Below, piece after piece: positions 59,850-64,000 of a stretch of DNA of 64,000 nucleotides. A program made the translations under genes and the position numbers. A model generated the notes under the pieces. It was not told the DNA's origin. It searched no databases and saw only the letters and a list, made by a program, of their open reading frames with translations. The DNA comes from Astrothelium macrocarpum (lineage: Eukaryota > Ascomycota > Dothideomycetes > Trypetheliales > Trypetheliaceae): positions 49,979 through 113,978 of the forward strand of contig JAGEMR010000098.1 in the NCBI GenBank assembly GCA_021030915.1, written 5' to 3'. Every line of letters begins with the position of its first letter. Position 1 is the stretch's first letter.

Positions 59850-60641
59850 TAGGAGTCTCCACCACGGCGCGCCCGATCCCGCGGCGCGACCACCAAATCA
59901 ATTCTCATCATCGAACGTTTGAATTAGATTATCTCAATAATAATAATAGATAATTAAATCGGATGAAATTGAATTAATAGAATTAATTCGCAAATTTTAT
60001 TTGATATAATTATTTTAATTTAAATAATATTATAGAATTTATTTTATATATCATAAATGATTTCAATCAGAAGATATTTTATTTTTATTTATATAATTTT
60101 CTATCATTATCATAATATTTTGAATCTTTTTTGATATTTTTTATTATTTTTATTATTTTTATTTATTTTGAAATATTTTTATTTTGAATTATTTATTCAT
60201 TATTCATTATTTAATAATTTTTTATTTTTATTATATTTAAATTATTCGTTTTTTTTTCTATTATTATTAAATTTTTTACTGATCATATTTACATTTTATT
60301 TTATATTCAATTTTAATTTATTTATTAATCTATTTTTATATTTTCTGAATTTTTTTTTATTTTTTTTTCAAATTATTCAATTTTCTTCTATTATTATTAT
60401 AATTTATAAATAAATTGAATTTTAATAAAATTAAAGAATATTATTTTATTAAATTGAAAAGATATTTTTAATAATTTTTGATGATTTATTTTTTATTTTT
60501 AAATTTGAAATATATTTTTAAAATTCAAAAATTCTATTTTAAATAAATAATTTTTTATATTTTATTACAAATTTCATATTACGAATTTATTAATTTTTTT
60601 TTATATAAATAAATTCAATTTATTATTGAATTTTATATAAC
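59850..60641. repeat. AT-rich RIP-like block starting with a CpG-rich motif pair
   Basis: It begins at about 59858 with CACGGCGCGCCC and CCGCGGCGCGACC, two copies of a CGGCGCG motif, then turns almost entirely A/T. It is probably the end of another degraded repeat, but no matching inverted end was identified. The low-complexity Phe/Leu frame at 60168-60413 is a by-product of A/T composition. Confidence 0.5.
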
Positions 60642-62170
60642 GTGGTGCCCAAACGAGCGGCGCGCACAAGCGAGCGGCGCGCTTTTCGCTCCATCGCAAT
60701 AACTTTCTTTAATACATCAATCATAACAATTTAAATTTATCCAAATTATTCAAAATTCTTTTTAGAAAAGATAATTATAATTTTCTGATAAATTCGTATA
60801 TTATGTCCGATATTATTATATTATTTATATCATCTTTCGTGTGTTTTTATCTTCATCCGCTGATTATTATTTTCAGATATTTTATTTTTTTTTAATCGTA
60901 TAATATTATACTGATCTAATAAATGATTCTTTTTATCTGAATCGGATTTTTTTGATTTTTTAATATTTATTAAATATTTCATTTATTTTTCGAAATAATA
61001 TAATTTCTTTTTTAAATAAAACCATTTAATATATAATCTATTATATATTTTTTAAAATCTAATTAATTTCAATAAAAATTGAAATTGATGAATTATTCTG
61101 ATATTATATGATTCGATTTTTAATAAATTCGGATTATAAAATCATTTCAATGGAATTTTATGATATTTTTAATTTTCATAATAAAAATGATTCTAAAAAG
61201 AATTCTGAAGATATTGAAATATATAATTTAATATCAAATCAAAAAATCATATTTTTTGAATTATAAAAAATAAAATCTATTTTTCTAAATTTTATCTGAA
61301 TATTTTTTAAAATAAAAATCTTTTTAAATATGATTATAAAAATTAAAAAGAATTCAATTTTGATGATATATATAATATATATTCGAATAAAATCCTCAAT
61401 TTGGCATTTATATACCCTTTTCAATAAATTAAAATATCTAATATCAAATGATTAAAATATATGAAATGAATGAATAAATATATAAAATATAAATATATTA
61501 TTCTTTTTATAATAAAATTCAAAATCGATTAAATAATGATTTTTATGATTATTTAAAATTAGAAATTGATATTATTTAATAATATATAATTTTATATATT
61601 TATCGAAATATTTTATTTATTTTAAATCAATTTCATTTATTATTTAATCATTATTATTTAAAAAAATGATTTAATCTGACAGAATTATACGATTTTTATA
61701 TCAATTAATAAAATGATTTTTATTTATAATCATCAAAAATGGCGGAATTATTTAATTTTATAAATTAATTCTTTAGATTATTATAATCCATTTTCGATTA
61801 TCAGATTAAATCATTTTAAATCTTTTATATCGATTTATATATATGATTATTATAACAAAAAAAATAATATTCATTATAAAATCTATTTCATCAAAATTAA
61901 ATATATCAGATATATTCATATCATATTTGGCCATTATATTAGATATAAAAAAAAATTAATTTTGAATTAATATTAGATTTTTATATAAAATTCTTTGAAA
62001 ATCATATTTACGCGTAAATCGCGTTTTAAATTCTGAATATCATTTGATAAAATTAGAAATTCAATTATATCTAATACGCGTTGTATTATATTGAATTAAT
62101 AATCAATTCATCATATTTTGAATATAAAAAATTCTGAATAAATATTTTTGAAAATCCAATTCGAATAACG
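60642..62170. mobile_element. RIP-degraded repeat element B, left end present, right end missing
   Basis: Its left end carries two copies of CGAGCGGCGCGC (60655-60666 and 60671-60684 region) followed by AT-rich DNA. From about 60700 it can be aligned by eye with element C: both have AACTT...TCAATCA.AACAAT at the start, then TATGATTCG, a TATATAATTT-ATATC block and a shared stretch before C's right end. B stops where C begins, before the sequence corresponding to C's last 300 bases, so it is truncated or split by C. Confidence 0.6.
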
Positions 62171-64000
62171 TACAACACAATTGAGTTGGCCACCCAATTG
62201 GATTGGCCACTTTTCCGCACTCTCATACGAAGAACTTAAATAACTCAATCACAACAATATAAATTTTTTTACATTATTCAGAATTCTCTTCCTCAAATGT
62301 ATCTTTAATTATAATACAGATGCGCGCATTATATCCAGATTTGTTGTAATTATTATATTACCGTTTATCTGTTTTTGATATTCTCGTATAATTATCATTT
62401 TCATCTATTTCTTATTATATTATCTATTTAGATCCTTTCTGAATCTATAGATTCTGTCCATTTTATATAAAAAGAGATTCTTCTTCTAATAGACGGATTT
62501 TTTTAACCCTCCGACGTTGATTAAATTTTTGATTTGTCATACGAAATATTTGATTTTTTTCTTTTAAAATGGCAAATTGATATATTATTATAATTGTATC
62601 ATATAAAAATTGGTTGATAATAGATAAAAATTCAAATGAAGAATTATTCTGATATCGTATGATTCGGTTTCTAATATATTCATTTTGAGATTATGTTTTA
62701 ATGGGGTTATATGATGTTTTTGATTCTTAAAGGAGGGAGGGTCCAGATGAACTTCCAGGGAATGTAGATGTATATAATTTCATATCCAATTATGAAATTA
62801 TATATTCTAGGTCGTACGATATAAATCCTATTTTTCAAAAATCTCCTTGAATATTTGATTTTATTATAATAATTTGAAAAATTTTATAAAACGCTGGAAA
62901 AAAATTCTTTTTTAAAATATAAATAATATACGTTCATACGAGATCATTAATTATTTGGCCGTACGCGCGTTTTAATACACAAAAACAATTTATATTAAAT
63001 GATTATAATTTATATAATAAATGAGAAAATATATAAAAAATGATAATATTATTCTTTTGATAGAATAATTCAAAATTAATTGAATAATGATTTTCGTATT
63101 CATTAAAAATGAAAAAATGATGTATATCCGTTATATGATTTATAATATATTAATTGAAATATTGAATTTAATCTAAATCTCATTTATTTATTGTCCAATC
63201 ATTATCTGATATAATAATTATTTAATTATATGATAATGGATTATTTTGATATTAAAATGAAAGGTGATTTTTATCTATAATAATGATATACAGCGGAATG
63301 ATATAATCTAATATATTTATATTTTGAATTATTATTATTTATTCTCGATTATTTTATTAAATCGTATAAAATTTTTTACGTCTTTTAATATTGATAATAA
63401 CCATTTCTGATGAGATTTGGCCTATCAAAAATCCCATTTTATTAAAATTATAAATATCCCCCTTTTGAATGCCAAATTGGTCAATTATATATCGTATGAG
63501 ATTAAATTATTCATAAAATTTGTCAGAATCTTCATATTGGATTTTCTGATAATTGATTTTATGATTAAAATATATATATAATTCAGATTATCGTTATACG
63601 AAATTAGAAATCCAATTTTTATCTATATATAACGTATTACAATCGCGTAATAATCGATTCGTCATATCTTCAATATCATTATACCGGAGAGGAAATGATC
63701 GCGAATCTAGATCAAATATATATCGTATGAATGTCTGTTTTTTTAATTCAATAAATTTTTGACGAAAATATTGAATATCGTGTTGTAAAAATTTTCCGTG
63801 TTTTCGATTTTGAAATATCGTACAAGAAATTTTATAAATAATTATTATACGGCGAATATTTAATTTAGGATTCTTTTGAAACGTCTGAAATGTAAGAATA
63901 AGGTCATTTTCTTTCCAGACTTAAACCATAATAGAATGTGGGAAAAAAATGGATTTAAATTAAATTATACGAAAATGCGGAAAAGTGGCCAATCCAATTG
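62171..64000. mobile_element. RIP-degraded DNA transposon C, related to B, right end at the window edge
   Basis: A perfect 25-bp inverted repeat is present at 62195-62219 (CAATTGGATTGGCCACTTTT then CCGCA) and 63976-64000. On the left a related copy of the motif (CAATTGAGTTGGCCACC, 62178-62194) lies outside it, so the true right end should lie a few bases past the window. The interior is AT-rich with no intact frame. The duplicated terminal motif recalls the Fot1-like element's ends, but the superfamily is not proven. Confidence 0.7.

Noticed and set aside
60168..60413. 81-aa hydrophobic Phe/Leu/Ile ORF
   Set aside because: Product of nearly pure A/T sequence in a RIP-like block, not a membrane protein gene.
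61239..61424. 61-aa minus-strand ORF rich in Ile/Phe/Lys
   Set aside because: Composition artefact inside degraded element B.

Overview
The window is nuclear DNA of a filamentous ascomycete (Pezizomycotina; a Leotiomycete-like fungus would fit, but the class is a guess). The evidence is short introns (about 46-80 nt) with GTRNGT donors and CTGAC/CTAAC-type branch points, a HET-domain gene, a velvet-like gene, a fungal OTT_1508-type deaminase, and long AT-rich tracts of the kind repeat-induced point mutation (RIP) leaves in transposons. Protein families were named from motifs read by eye; no database was searched.

Layout. 0-6 kb: 3' end of a HhH-GPD DNA glycosylase, a signal peptide peptidase, and a four-exon arginyl-tRNA synthetase with a likely mitochondrial leader. 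8-17 kb: a disordered proline-rich protein, a HET-domain protein, a single-pass membrane protein and a small basic protein. 17-25 kb: a 4.3-kb stretch without genes, then a divergent velvet-like protein and a large unknown protein. 25.7-38.5 kb: housekeeping block with a STRAP/Unrip-like WD40 protein, a six-exon Yra1/ALYREF mRNA-export adaptor, an intron-containing tRNA-Asn, several conserved unknowns and a tail-anchored sulfotransferase-like protein. 39-48 kb: a large unknown protein, a six-exon acyl-protein thioesterase with a 12-nt microexon, a broken FAD monooxygenase and a secreted subtilase. 48.8-64 kb: transposon-rich compartment. It holds a RIP-degraded Fot1/pogo-like element (TA duplications, 43-bp inverted repeats) with a younger solo LTR inside it (5-bp duplication), a membrane-anchored Cys-rich protein, the OTT_1508-like deaminase, a RIP-degraded hAT element (8-bp duplication), and two related RIP-degraded elements, one probably nested in the other and running to the window edge.

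How the genes relate. There is no operon-like organisation; neighbours lie on both strands with individual promoters. The gene-rich left part carries core functions (DNA repair, translation, mRNA export, membrane proteolysis, depalmitoylation). Fast-evolving genes (HET, subtilase, Cys-rich surface protein, deaminase) tend to lie near gene-poor or repeat-rich DNA, as in a two-speed fungal genome. Several gene models here were rebuilt by joining exons across frames; the joins rest on consensus splice sites plus restored family motifs.
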